Part shown: in pieces, positions 39,931 to 48,455 of the stretch
Layout: each line of letters starts with the position of its first letter
Position numbering within the stretch: position 1 is the stretch's first letter
Origin: Vibrio pomeroyi
GTDB taxonomy: Bacteria; Pseudomonadota; Gammaproteobacteria; Enterobacterales; Vibrionaceae
Assembly: GCA_041879425.1 (NCBI GenBank)
Contig: CP090854.1
Location: 3,286,001-3,350,000 of the forward strand
DNA: 64,000 nt
Direction of reading: 5' to 3'
The notes under the pieces: generated by a model
The model's input: the letters and a program-made list of their open reading frames with translations, nothing else
Databases searched by the model: none
What the model was told of the DNA's origin: nothing
Made by a program: the position numbers and the translations under genes

Positions 39931-40001
39931 TTGACCAATAAACTGGTCAACCTAGGTGATAAACGGCTTTGTAAGGTGACATAACCAACCGATGAGTTGG
40001 T
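39931..40001 (+). promoter_or_regulatory. Structured region upstream of aphA with two hairpins
   Basis: In the 349-base ppc-aphA gap, TTGACCA/TGGTCAA form perfect arms at 39931-39950 and ACCAAC/GTTGGT form a hairpin at 39984-40001, 90-160 bases before the aphA ATG. Between and within them lie CTAGGTGA (39952-39959), AGGTGAC (39974-39980) and AGTTGG (39995-40000), each complementary to parts of the conserved Qrr sRNA core TCACCTAGCCAACTGACG as I recall it. In vibrios Qrr sRNAs activate aphA translation. Whether this region is transcribed in the leader is not shown here. Confidence 0.45.
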
Positions 40002-40090
40002 GCTACTTAAACATAACCAATATAACGTGCCATTAGAAGCACACTTGTTGTTTAAGTATTTGTTTACTGTTTACCATTTGGATTTCAGAC

Positions 40091-40630
40091 ATGTCATTAC
40101 CACACGTAATTCTAACCGTTTTAAGTACACGCGATGCTACTGGTTACGATATCACAAAAGAATTCTCCGCAAGCATTGGTTACTTCTGGAAAGCTAGCCA
40201 CCAACAAGTTTACCGCGAGCTAAATAAAATGGCTCAGAACGACCAGGTAACTTGCGTGCTTGAGCCTCAAGAAGGCAAACCTGATCGTAAAGTTTACTCT
40301 ATCACTGATGCTGGCCGTGGCGCGCTAGGTGAATGGTTTGAACAACCAACTGCACACCCAACCGTTCGTGACGAGTTCTCAGCTAAGCTAATGGCTTGTG
40401 CTGTACAACCTTCTGACGCTTACCGTGTACAACTTGCTGAGCTAGTAGAAGAGTCTCGCAAACTGGTTTCTCACTACCGTGAAATCGAAGCGGCTTACTA
40501 CGCAACGCCATCAACACTAGACAAGCAAGCACGCCTTGAGCGTCTTACTCTTCGTCGTAACCTACTTATCCGTGAAGCATGGATTGTATGGGCTGAAGAA
40601 GTACTGCTTGAACTTGGCGCTCTTGCTTAA
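40091..40630 (+). CDS. aphA: Quorum-sensing regulator AphA
   Basis: AphA is the PadR-family master regulator at low cell density in vibrios; in V. cholerae it activates virulence genes and opposes HapR. The 179-residue protein has an N-terminal winged helix (about 1-85, DATGYDITKEFSASIGYFWKASHQQVYREL across residues 15-44) and a C-terminal coiled dimer region (about 100-179). It is very similar to the V. cholerae protein as remembered. The gene is single, follows ppc, has a long structured upstream region, and is followed immediately by an 8-copy heptanucleotide repeat and a terminator. Confidence 0.97.
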   Translation: MSLPHVILTVLSTRDATGYDITKEFSASIGYFWKASHQQVYRELNKMAQNDQVTCVLEPQEGKPDRKVYSITDAGRGALGEWFEQPTAHPTVRDEFSAKLMACAVQPSDAYRVQLAELVEESRKLVSHYREIEAAYYATPSTLDKQARLERLTLRRNLLIREAWIVWAEEVLLELGALA

Positions 40631-40633
40631 GTT

Positions 40634-40689
40634 AAGCTAGAAGCTAGAAGCTAGAAGCTAGAAGCTAGAAGCTAGAAGCTAGAAGCTAG
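40634..40689. repeat. Eight perfect tandem copies of a 7-bp unit after aphA
   Basis: The unit AAGCTAG is repeated eight times without error over 56 bases, starting three bases after the aphA stop codon and ending six bases before the terminator stem. The unit contains AGCT, so the repeats are locally self-complementary. Perfect copies imply recent slippage and probably variable copy number among strains. Confidence 0.95.
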
Positions 40690-40695
40690 AAAAGC

Positions 40696-40730
40696 AAAAG
40701 GCTTGAACTCTTAGAGTCCAAGCCTTTTTT
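40696..40730. terminator. Bidirectional terminator between aphA and metF
   Basis: AAAAGGCTTG...ACTC pairs with GAGT...CAAGCCTTTT; T runs occur on both strands. It can end aphA (plus) and metF (minus). Confidence 0.8.
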
Positions 40731-40803
40731 GTATCTATAGGATTTGAAATTTTACAGCCAGAGACTTTTTACAAGCGCTTAGGCTTTACTTCTTTGACTT
40801 TAC

Positions 40804-41739
<936 letters not shown>

Positions 41740-41752
41740 TCAAATCCTTAAA

Positions 41753-41776
41753 CGACGTTTAGACGTCTATATGTCT
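41753..41776. promoter_or_regulatory. MetJ operator of metF
   Basis: Three adjacent 8-bp met boxes: CGACGTTT, AGACGTCT (perfect consensus) and ATATGTCT. The last two are identical to two boxes in the metB-metJ operator. The array is 50-73 bases upstream of metF. Confidence 0.88.
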
Positions 41777-41888
41777 GTAGAATGTATTGAATATGATTTA
41801 ATGTCAACAGATCCATTATGAATTTTTCTCAAGTAGATCGTGAGTAAAACTCAAGTAGTTAGATGACTCGCAAAGCAGAAATAATGTA

Positions 41889-41927
41889 GAAAAAAGGCTG
41901 AAAAACACATCGTGCTTTCAGCCTTAT
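41889..41927 (-). terminator. metB-metL terminator
   Basis: AAGGCTGAAA pairs with TTTCAGCCTT around a roughly 12-base loop; the minus strand continues with TTTTTT. It lies 52 bases after the metL stop. Confidence 0.85.
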
Positions 41928-41979
41928 TTATCTTAGTGAATAGTATGCTATTTACGTACTAAAACAATTGATCTGAGTA

Positions 41980-44391
41980 TCAGAACAGACTAGACATTCT
42001 GTTTAGGTCCGACTGAATTGCACCCGCAGTTACTTCACGACCTGCACCCGGGCCACGAATAACCAATGGATTATCCTTGTACCATTTGCTCTCAATCGCA
42101 AAGATGTTATCGCAAGGCAGCAAGTTAGCTAGAGCGTGTTCTTTTGATAGGGCTTCAACACCTACCGTTGCCTTACCATTTTTCTCTAAACGCGCTACGT
42201 AACGCAGAACCTTCTGTTGAGAGTGCGCTTTCTCTAAACGCTCAGCCAACTCTTCGCTCAACACAGAAGCCTTATCAAAGAAGTCATCTACTGACAGTTC
42301 TTGCAACTCTTCAGGGACCAGTGATTCTACTTTTACGTTTTCAGGCTCAATGTCTAAGCCCGATTCACGAGCCAGAATCACCAGCTTACGCATTACGTCT
42401 GAACCATCAAGGTCAGCGCGCGGGTCTGGTTCAGTCAGGCCTTGTTGCCATGCTAAGTCAACCAACTCACTGAACGGCACAGTGCCATCAAACTGTTGGA
42501 ACAACCACGACAACGTGCCCGAGAAAATGCCAGACAACGCAATGATGTCATCGCCACTTTCGCGCAAGTCGCGTACCGTGTGGTTAATCGGCAGACCTGC
42601 ACCCACTGTCGCGTTGTACAACCAGTGACGGCTGATCTTCGCGAAGGCATCTTGTACCTGATGGTAGTACTCGCTTGATGCAGAACCTGCCACCTTGTTT
42701 GCCGAGATAAGGTGAATACCTTGTTGTGCGATTTGCAGATATTTTTCCGCAAGCACTGGGCTCGCAGTCACATCCAGAACCACTGCTTCGTCATAACCCT
42801 GAATAGAGCCTAAACGCTCTAACCAGTCGTTACCATTGTTGGCAATCGCTTCGTCGTCAAAGCGCTTACCTACCGAAGTCGCATCAATACCTTGGTCGTC
42901 GAACCAATAAGTTTGGCTATCAACCACCGCAACCAATTCAAAGTTCATTCCACGACGCTTTTCGAGTTCCGCTTTTTGCTCAGCAAACAGGCTTAACCAG
43001 CTTGAACCAATGTTGCCCTTACCACACAAAGCAATCGCAACACGCTTCTGCGCTTGGAATAGTTGAGAGTGAATGCCTTTCACTAGGCTTGATGTTTCAC
43101 TCTTGCGAATCACTGCCACTAAGCTCAAGCCAGAGTTGGCCTCCGAGATGAACTCAACCGGCGAACTCTTAAGCTGCTGGTAGAAACCGTAGCAATGGTT
43201 CGGGTTCTTAGTCACGCCAGCACCCACGGCAGCAATCAAAGAGAAACCTTCTTTAAGCTTAATCTCAGCTTCAATCGCGTGATCTTGTAGATATTCTAAA
43301 GCACCACCAGCGATCTCTTCTGTGTAAGCAAGGCGCAAACAGTGCTGATCCGGTTCAAGCTCATAAGCAAGCGGCTCGAGTTGAGCACGCTTTAGCCCTT
43401 CAAGCACTTCACTCTCTAGACGGTCGAAATCATGTCCGTGACCAAACGTCAGCTGTACGATAAGCACTTCATCCAAAGAGGTAATGATTTTTGCGCCGCG
43501 ACCCGATGCCAGTACACGCTCTATCTGTGTAGAGCCCGCCTCTGGCTGATAGCTGCAGCGTAAGCTTAAGTCCATAGCACTTTGAGCCACAGGCTGTAGA
43601 GTTCGGCTGTGAAGTACTGGAGCCGCTAAACGAGCTAACTCACTCGCTTCATCAAGGCGAAGCAGAGGTAGTAAGCATGCATCCGAAACCAAACGAGGGT
43701 CTGCGCTGTATACACCAGCGACGTCACTCCAAATCGTTACGCGTTCAACCTCAGCCAATGCACCAATCACAGTTGCAGAGTAATCCGAGCCGTTACGGCC
43801 GAGTAGAACCGTTTCACCTTCAGTATTTTGAGCCATAAAGCCAGTAATCACGACACGGCAATGTGCATGCTGCGCCAAGGCTTCTTTAATCAGAGGATAA
43901 GAGCGTGCGCGGTCAACTTCAGGTTGAGCACCTACTTCTGCACGCAAAAAGGCACGTGCATCTTGAGCAACCGCTTGTAAATCATGTTGGCACAACAAAG
44001 CGGCTAACAAACGTGAAGACCAAACCTCACCGTGTCCTAGCACTTGTGCTTTTTGCGCTTCGCTTAGAGGAGCCGTTAGCTCACCTAAAGCGGTAAATTC
44101 TTGTTGAATGGTGGCCGTTAGCTGAGCCGCAGACTCACCTTCAAGCAGTGCTTCAATCAGCTCAAGTTGGAACTGACGAAGTGCTTGCAAACATTCATGG
44201 GCAATACGACCATCTTTGTCGAGCGCTTCAACAAACTCAATCAAGCGGTTAGTGGTTTTACCCGCTGCCGATACCACGACCAAGTCAGTGGCTGATGAGT
44301 ATTCTCTAAGAATGTTGACCACGCGTTGGTAACACTCAGGATTCGCTAAGCTGCTGCCACCAAATTTATGTAGCTGGCGAAAGGTTGCCAT
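41980..44391 (-). CDS. metL: Bifunctional aspartokinase II / homoserine dehydrogenase II
   Basis: MetL catalyses the first and third steps of the aspartate pathway for methionine. The 803-residue protein has an N-terminal aspartokinase domain (about 1-290, KFGGSSLANPECYQRV at 9-24; GRNGSDYSATV near 200), a linker with ACT-like repeats (about 300-450), and a homoserine dehydrogenase domain (about 455-800, ALCGKGNIGSSWL NAD loop near 458; SANKVAG near 560; GLTEPDPRADLDG near 653). It follows metB with only two bases between the frames, so translation is coupled, as in E. coli metBL. Confidence 0.96.
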   Translation of the reverse strand: MATFRQLHKFGGSSLANPECYQRVVNILREYSSATDLVVVSAAGKTTNRLIEFVEALDKDGRIAHECLQALRQFQLELIEALLEGESAAQLTATIQQEFTALGELTAPLSEAQKAQVLGHGEVWSSRLLAALLCQHDLQAVAQDARAFLRAEVGAQPEVDRARSYPLIKEALAQHAHCRVVITGFMAQNTEGETVLLGRNGSDYSATVIGALAEVERVTIWSDVAGVYSADPRLVSDACLLPLLRLDEASELARLAAPVLHSRTLQPVAQSAMDLSLRCSYQPEAGSTQIERVLASGRGAKIITSLDEVLIVQLTFGHGHDFDRLESEVLEGLKRAQLEPLAYELEPDQHCLRLAYTEEIAGGALEYLQDHAIEAEIKLKEGFSLIAAVGAGVTKNPNHCYGFYQQLKSSPVEFISEANSGLSLVAVIRKSETSSLVKGIHSQLFQAQKRVAIALCGKGNIGSSWLSLFAEQKAELEKRRGMNFELVAVVDSQTYWFDDQGIDATSVGKRFDDEAIANNGNDWLERLGSIQGYDEAVVLDVTASPVLAEKYLQIAQQGIHLISANKVAGSASSEYYHQVQDAFAKISRHWLYNATVGAGLPINHTVRDLRESGDDIIALSGIFSGTLSWLFQQFDGTVPFSELVDLAWQQGLTEPDPRADLDGSDVMRKLVILARESGLDIEPENVKVESLVPEELQELSVDDFFDKASVLSEELAERLEKAHSQQKVLRYVARLEKNGKATVGVEALSKEHALANLLPCDNIFAIESKWYKDNPLVIRGPGAGREVTAGAIQSDLNRMSSLF

Positions 44392-44393
44392 TA

Positions 44394-45575
44394 TTAACCC
44401 TCCCCTTCAGCGATAAAGCCTTGTGTCTTTTCAAACGCTTGCTTGAGGTCATCAATCAAGTCTTCAGCATCTTCAAGGCCAACAGAAAGACGCAGTAACT
44501 GTTGAGAAACACCCGCTTCTGCCAGTGCTTCTTCGCCCATTGCACGGTGAGTCATCGACGCAGGGTGGCAAATTAAGCTTTCCACACCGCCCAGTGATTC
44601 CGCCAAAGAGAATAGCTCTAACTTATCGACAAAGTATTTAAGCGCCTCAAATGAGCCCGCAAACTCAAAGCTCAGCATTGAACCAAAGCCAGACTGCTGT
44701 TTCTTCGCAATATCATGACCCGGGTGTTCAAGAAGACTTGGGTGATAAATAGTACCGACAAGATCTTGTTGCTGCAGAGACGCGAGAATTTCACGTGAGC
44801 TTTCTTCGTGAACTCGCATACGCGCACCTAGCGTACGAATACCACGTAGAGTCATGTAGCTATCAAATGGTGTGCCGGTCGCACCAATACAGTTGCCCCA
44901 CCATGCTAGCTCTTCAGCGTGCTCTTCTGTTTTCGTAACGACAACACCACCAATAACGTCCGAGTGTCCGTTGATGTACTTAGTGGTTGAGTGAATAACA
45001 AAATCAGCACCCAGCTCTAAAGGCTTTTGGAACACAGGAGTCAAAAACGTGTTGTCGACAGCAACCAGAGCACCAACCTCTTTCGCTTTACGACAAGTTT
45101 CTGCAATATCAACCACACGAACCAAAGGATTCGATGGTGTTTCAATTAAGATCAACTTTGGCTTAAGCGCGATCGCTGCATCCAGTGCCGCTTGATCCGA
45201 TTGATCAACGAACAGAACTTTGAAGTCACCTTTCAGTGAGCGAGTGTTAAACAGACGGTAAGTACCACCGTAGCAGTCGTGTGGTGCGATAATAAGATCA
45301 TCGCCACCTAAGAAAGCAGAAACCCATAAGTTTAGCGCCGAGGTACCACAGTTAGTGACCACCGCGCCCTTGCCCGATTCAAGCTCAAACAGTGCAGTTT
45401 CTAGTAAACCGCGGTTTGGGTTACCAGAACGGGTGTAATCGTACTTTGGCACTTCACCAAAAGCGGGAAACCCATAGTTAGTCGAAAGATAAATAGGTGG
45501 GACAACGGCATGGTGTTGCGTGTCTGACTCGATACCAGTACGTACTGCGATTGTTGCTGGCTTCCGGCTGCTCAT
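44394..45575 (-). CDS. metB: Cystathionine gamma-synthase
   Basis: MetB joins O-succinylhomoserine and cysteine to cystathionine. The 393-residue PLP enzyme has YTRSGNPNRG near residues 51-60, the cofactor Lys in HSTTKYINGHSDV near 201, and SLGGVESLICHPASMTH near 330. The start at 45575 (MSSRKPATIAVRTG) is preferred over the frame start at 45611 since the family begins here and an AGGAAG sequence precedes it. Divergent from metJ across a four-box MetJ operator. Confidence 0.96.
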   Translation of the reverse strand: MSSRKPATIAVRTGIESDTQHHAVVPPIYLSTNYGFPAFGEVPKYDYTRSGNPNRGLLETALFELESGKGAVVTNCGTSALNLWVSAFLGGDDLIIAPHDCYGGTYRLFNTRSLKGDFKVLFVDQSDQAALDAAIALKPKLILIETPSNPLVRVVDIAETCRKAKEVGALVAVDNTFLTPVFQKPLELGADFVIHSTTKYINGHSDVIGGVVVTKTEEHAEELAWWGNCIGATGTPFDSYMTLRGIRTLGARMRVHEESSREILASLQQQDLVGTIYHPSLLEHPGHDIAKKQQSGFGSMLSFEFAGSFEALKYFVDKLELFSLAESLGGVESLICHPASMTHRAMGEEALAEAGVSQQLLRLSVGLEDAEDLIDDLKQAFEKTQGFIAEGEG

Positions 45576-45676
45576 AGGTGCTTCCTTACAAGTTTTGCGT
45601 CTGAGAATCACAGCTGCTTGTCGGCATTTTACGGCTGTGTTAGATATATGTTATTCACTTTACTTTCATAAACGTG

Positions 45677-45708
45677 AGACGTCAACACTTCTAGACGTCT
45701 ATATGTCT
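45677..45708. promoter_or_regulatory. MetJ operator between metB and metJ
   Basis: Four contiguous 8-bp met boxes: AGACGTCA, ACACTTCT, AGACGTCT and ATATGTCT. Arrays of two or more boxes are required for cooperative MetJ binding. The site can control both metB-metL and metJ itself. Confidence 0.9.
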
Positions 45709-45783
45709 TTGCTTATGGCGGTAAATCCCGCTAAAATCACCACTATTAATTTATTCTAACAACTAAAGTGATGAAGGTACGCA

Positions 45784-46104
45784 ATGGCCGACTGGAATGG
45801 TGAATACATAAGCCCATATGCTGAGCATGGAAAGAAAAGCGAACAAGTAAAGAAAATTACAGTTTCTATCCCTCTAAAAGTGTTAAAGGTTCTAACTGAC
45901 GAGCGTACCCGCCGCCAGATTAACAACCTACGCCATGCAACAAACAGTGAGCTACTGTGCGAAGCCTTTCTACATGCGTACACAGGCCAACCACTACCAA
46001 CGGATGAAGACCTTCGTAAAGACCGCCCAGACGATATTCCTGCTGAAGTGAAAAAACTGATGACAGAGATGGGTATCGAGTTCGAAGCGTTTGACGAAGA
46101 ATAA
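45784..46104 (+). CDS. metJ: Methionine regulon repressor MetJ
   Basis: MetJ is a ribbon-helix-helix repressor that uses S-adenosylmethionine as corepressor. The 106-residue protein has the DNA-contacting strand [16 protein letters not shown] (residues 22-37), [29 protein letters not shown] carrying the dimer helices, and a typical acidic C-terminus. Its own promoter shares the four-box operator with metB. Two further boxes occur upstream of metF. Confidence 0.98.
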   Translation: MADWNGEYISPYAEHGKKSEQVKKITVSIPLKVLKVLTDERTRRQINNLRHATNSELLCEAFLHAYTGQPLPTDEDLRKDRPDDIPAEVKKLMTEMGIEFEAFDEE

Positions 46105-46206
46105 AAACAACTCAGTCACTGCCTTCAATATTGATTCGCTCTAGCTGAACCCTATTTATCACATCACGCATTGCTATTTTATGATTGCGCTGTGAATGAT
46201 AGACAT

Positions 46207-46237
46207 AAAAAAACCGACTCAGATGAGTCGGTTTTTT
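46207..46237. terminator. Bidirectional terminator between metJ and malic enzyme gene
   Basis: AAAAAACCGACTCA pairs with TGAGTCGGTTTTTT around a short loop; it has T runs on both strands and serves the convergent metJ and maeB-like genes. Confidence 0.9.
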
Positions 46238-46269
46238 ATTATTCTTTTCTCTCAACAGAGCAGCAACTA

Positions 46270-47559
46270 CTACGCCATGTAGTTAGCAGGCATCTCGATA
46301 CGAGCTACGCCAGACTCAACAGCCGCTTCTGCTACTGCTTTCGCTACGCGAGGAAGTAGGCGCGGGTCCATTGGCTTAGGAATGATGTAGCCTTTACCAA
46401 ATTCCAGTGCAGTTTCACCCGCCGCAGCTAGTACTTCAGCTGGAACTTCTTCTTTCGCCAGTTCACGAATCGCTTTCACCGCTGCTAGCTTCATTTCATC
46501 ATTAATTTCGCTTGCACGCACGTCTAGTGCACCACGGAAAATGAATGGGAAACAAAGTACGTTGTTTACTTGGTTAGGGTAATCACTGCGGCCTGTACCC
46601 ATGATAAGGTCAGAACGAACTTCGTGAGCAAGCTCTGGCTTGATCTCTGGATCTGGGTTTGAACATGCAAACACAACTGGCTTATCAGCCATCAGTGTTA
46701 GTGCTTCTGCTGGAAGCAGGTTTGGACCAGATACACCCAAGAATAAGTCAGCGCCTTCGATTACATCTTCAAGCGTACGCTTATCAGTGTTGTTTGCGAA
46801 CAGCTCTTTGTATTCGTTTAGGTCGTCACGACGAGTGTGGATCACACCTTTACGGTCAAGCATGTAGATCTTCTCACGCTGAGCGCCACACTTAATCAGT
46901 AGTTCCATACATGCAACCGCTGCTGCGCCAGCACCTAGACAAACGATCTTACACTCTTCTAGCTTCTTACCTTGAAGCTCGATCGCGTTCAGCATACCTG
47001 CTGCTGTTACAATCGCAGTACCATGTTGGTCATCGTGGAATACTGGTACATCACAACGCTCAATCAGGCGACGTTCAATCTCAAAACAGTCTGGTGCTTT
47101 GATGTCTTCTAGGTTAATACCGCCGAATGTATCTGCAATGTTCGCAACTGTATCAACGAACTCATCGATTGTGCGGTGTTTTACTTCAATATCGATAGAA
47201 TCTAAACCAGCAAAACGCTTAAACAGTAGCGCTTTACCTTCCATAACAGGTTTAGAAGCAATAGGACCAAGGTTACCTAGGCCAAGAATCGCAGTACCGT
47301 TAGAGATAACAGCAACCATGTTGCCCTTACCTGTGTACTTATAAACGTTATCAACGTTCTGTGCGATCTCGCGAACAGGCTCAGCCACGCCTGGGCTGTA
47401 TGCAAGTGCTAGGTCTTCTGCAGAGTTTGCAGGCTTCGTCAGTTCTACGGCAATTTTGCCTGGAATCGGGAACTCATGATAATCAAGAGCTTGCTGACGG
47501 AATTGTTCTTGAGGCGATAATTCTTGAGAGGATTGAGCTTGGCTGCTGTCTTCAGACAT
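46270..47559 (-). CDS. maeB: Malic enzyme (short, NAD(P)-dependent)
   Basis: The enzyme decarboxylates malate to pyruvate. The 429-residue protein has [14 protein letters not shown] near residues 52-65, the Lys in [21 protein letters not shown] region, metal ligands in [15 protein letters not shown] and [14 protein letters not shown] near 155-180, and the cofactor loop [16 protein letters not shown] near 210. It aligns with the N-terminal half of MaeB but lacks the C-terminal phosphotransacetylase-like domain of the 759-residue E. coli enzyme. Cofactor preference cannot be read with certainty, so the symbol maeB is provisional. Confidence 0.88.
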   Translation of the reverse strand: MSEDSSQAQSSQELSPQEQFRQQALDYHEFPIPGKIAVELTKPANSAEDLALAYSPGVAEPVREIAQNVDNVYKYTGKGNMVAVISNGTAILGLGNLGPIASKPVMEGKALLFKRFAGLDSIDIEVKHRTIDEFVDTVANIADTFGGINLEDIKAPDCFEIERRLIERCDVPVFHDDQHGTAIVTAAGMLNAIELQGKKLEECKIVCLGAGAAAVACMELLIKCGAQREKIYMLDRKGVIHTRRDDLNEYKELFANNTDKRTLEDVIEGADLFLGVSGPNLLPAEALTLMADKPVVFACSNPDPEIKPELAHEVRSDLIMGTGRSDYPNQVNNVLCFPFIFRGALDVRASEINDEMKLAAVKAIRELAKEEVPAEVLAAAGETALEFGKGYIIPKPMDPRLLPRVAKAVAEAAVESGVARIEMPANYMA

Positions 47560-47892
47560 AGGTGTAGGTTCCTAGGATATTATTATTTGGGGGATCTTGT
47601 TCATGTTAATGGATGTACTTCAAAGTTCCTAGGTGGTTGAAGCCTCTGTCTCATTAAAAAACGAGATTTCACTACTAATAAGACCAGTGAGCAGTTGAAA
47701 TTACTATCGCTTGTTGAACTTTCGTGCGGAATTTTAGTGGTGAATGATAAGCAAGGAATTGCCCCGCAATAGAATAAAGAGGCCACTTATCGTTAGGTGA
47801 GATGGATACTTGAGTGGGAGTCAGTGATTTTACAAATTGCAGGCAACAAAAAAGGACACCGAAGTGTCCTTTTTATGTCTAAATAGCGAGAA
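47560..47892. other. 333-base region between rpmE and the malic enzyme gene
   Basis: It contains the rpmE terminator at 47848-47874 and presumably the malic enzyme promoter. GTTCCTAGG occurs twice (near 47569 and 47626). No gene or clear operator was recognised. Confidence 0.45.
47848..47874 (-). terminator. rpmE terminator
   Basis: AAAAAGGACAC pairs with GTGTCCTTTTT around a CGAA tetraloop-like centre, with T runs on the minus strand, 19 bases after the rpmE stop. Confidence 0.92.
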
Positions 47893-48111
47893 TTACTTCT
47901 TGCTAGAAAGAGCACCGAAACGCTTGTTGAAGCGATCAACACGGCCGCCAGTATCTACGATACGTTGCTTACCAGTGTAGAACGGGTGACATTTGTCACA
48001 TACGTCTAGGTGGATTGATTCTTTTGCTAGCGTTGAGTTGAACTCAAATGTGTTGCCGCAAGAACAAGTAGCAGTAACTGCTTTGTATTCTGGGTGGATT
48101 CCAGCTTTCAT
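47893..48111 (-). CDS. rpmE: 50S ribosomal protein L31 (zinc-binding type)
   Basis: L31 bridges the ribosomal subunits. The 72-residue protein is the zinc-containing form: Cys16 and Cys18 in TCSCGNTF, and Cys37/Cys40 in CDKCHPFY. The zinc-free paralogue is not in this window. The gene is divergent from priA. Its 344-base upstream region contains a 143-bp element with terminal inverted repeats (48171-48313). Gammaproteobacterial rpmE genes are known to have ribosomal-leader RNA motifs; I could not confirm one here. Confidence 0.98.
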   Translation of the reverse strand: MKAGIHPEYKAVTATCSCGNTFEFNSTLAKESIHLDVCDKCHPFYTGKQRIVDTGGRVDRFNKRFGALSSKK

Positions 48112-48170
48112 GGGATAACCTCAAGTAGGCCGTGTCGCTATACGATTCTAAGCCGCACACCACACGTAGT

Positions 48171-48313
48171 TTAAAAAAGAAATAAAGACACCGCGTTCGC
48201 ACAAAAGAGTGACGAAGCCATACCTTCAAGGCGCAGTATAGTAATGAATCTATAAGGTAGGATCAACTGATTTGATACATTTTTCACCAATTGTGTCTTT
48301 ATTTCCTTTTTAA
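48171..48313. repeat. 143-bp element with 21-bp terminal inverted repeats between rpmE and priA
   Basis: The left arm 48171-48191 and the right arm 48293-48313 are inverted copies identical at 20 of 21 positions; the single difference becomes a G-U pair in minus-strand RNA. Both outer ends read TTAA inward. The 101-base interior includes smaller inverted segments (TACCTT near 48220 and AAGGTA near 48254). The interior could also carry the rpmE promoter (TTGATC and TACTAT 17 bases apart on the minus strand). It may be a MITE-like element, a large RNA hairpin or a control region. Confidence 0.6.
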
Positions 48314-48455
48314 GCAGAAGTGTTGATTGAAATTTGGGGATGATAGCTGCCTTCATGCGTTAGCTTACCCTCTCTCATTCAAACTGCTCCTCGAATTTAA
48401 CCGCCTTATCCTTTAGACTGTTCGCTCTCGTCAACTCAGATAAAGCCGTCCCTTT

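Noticed and set aside
39997..40197. Open frame overlapping the aphA start in another frame
   Set aside because: No family resemblance, and it overlaps the AphA winged helix; the hairpin at 39984-40001 covers its start.
45756..45983. 75-residue minus-strand frame opposite metJ
   Set aside because: Antisense to a complete MetJ sequence with no independent features.
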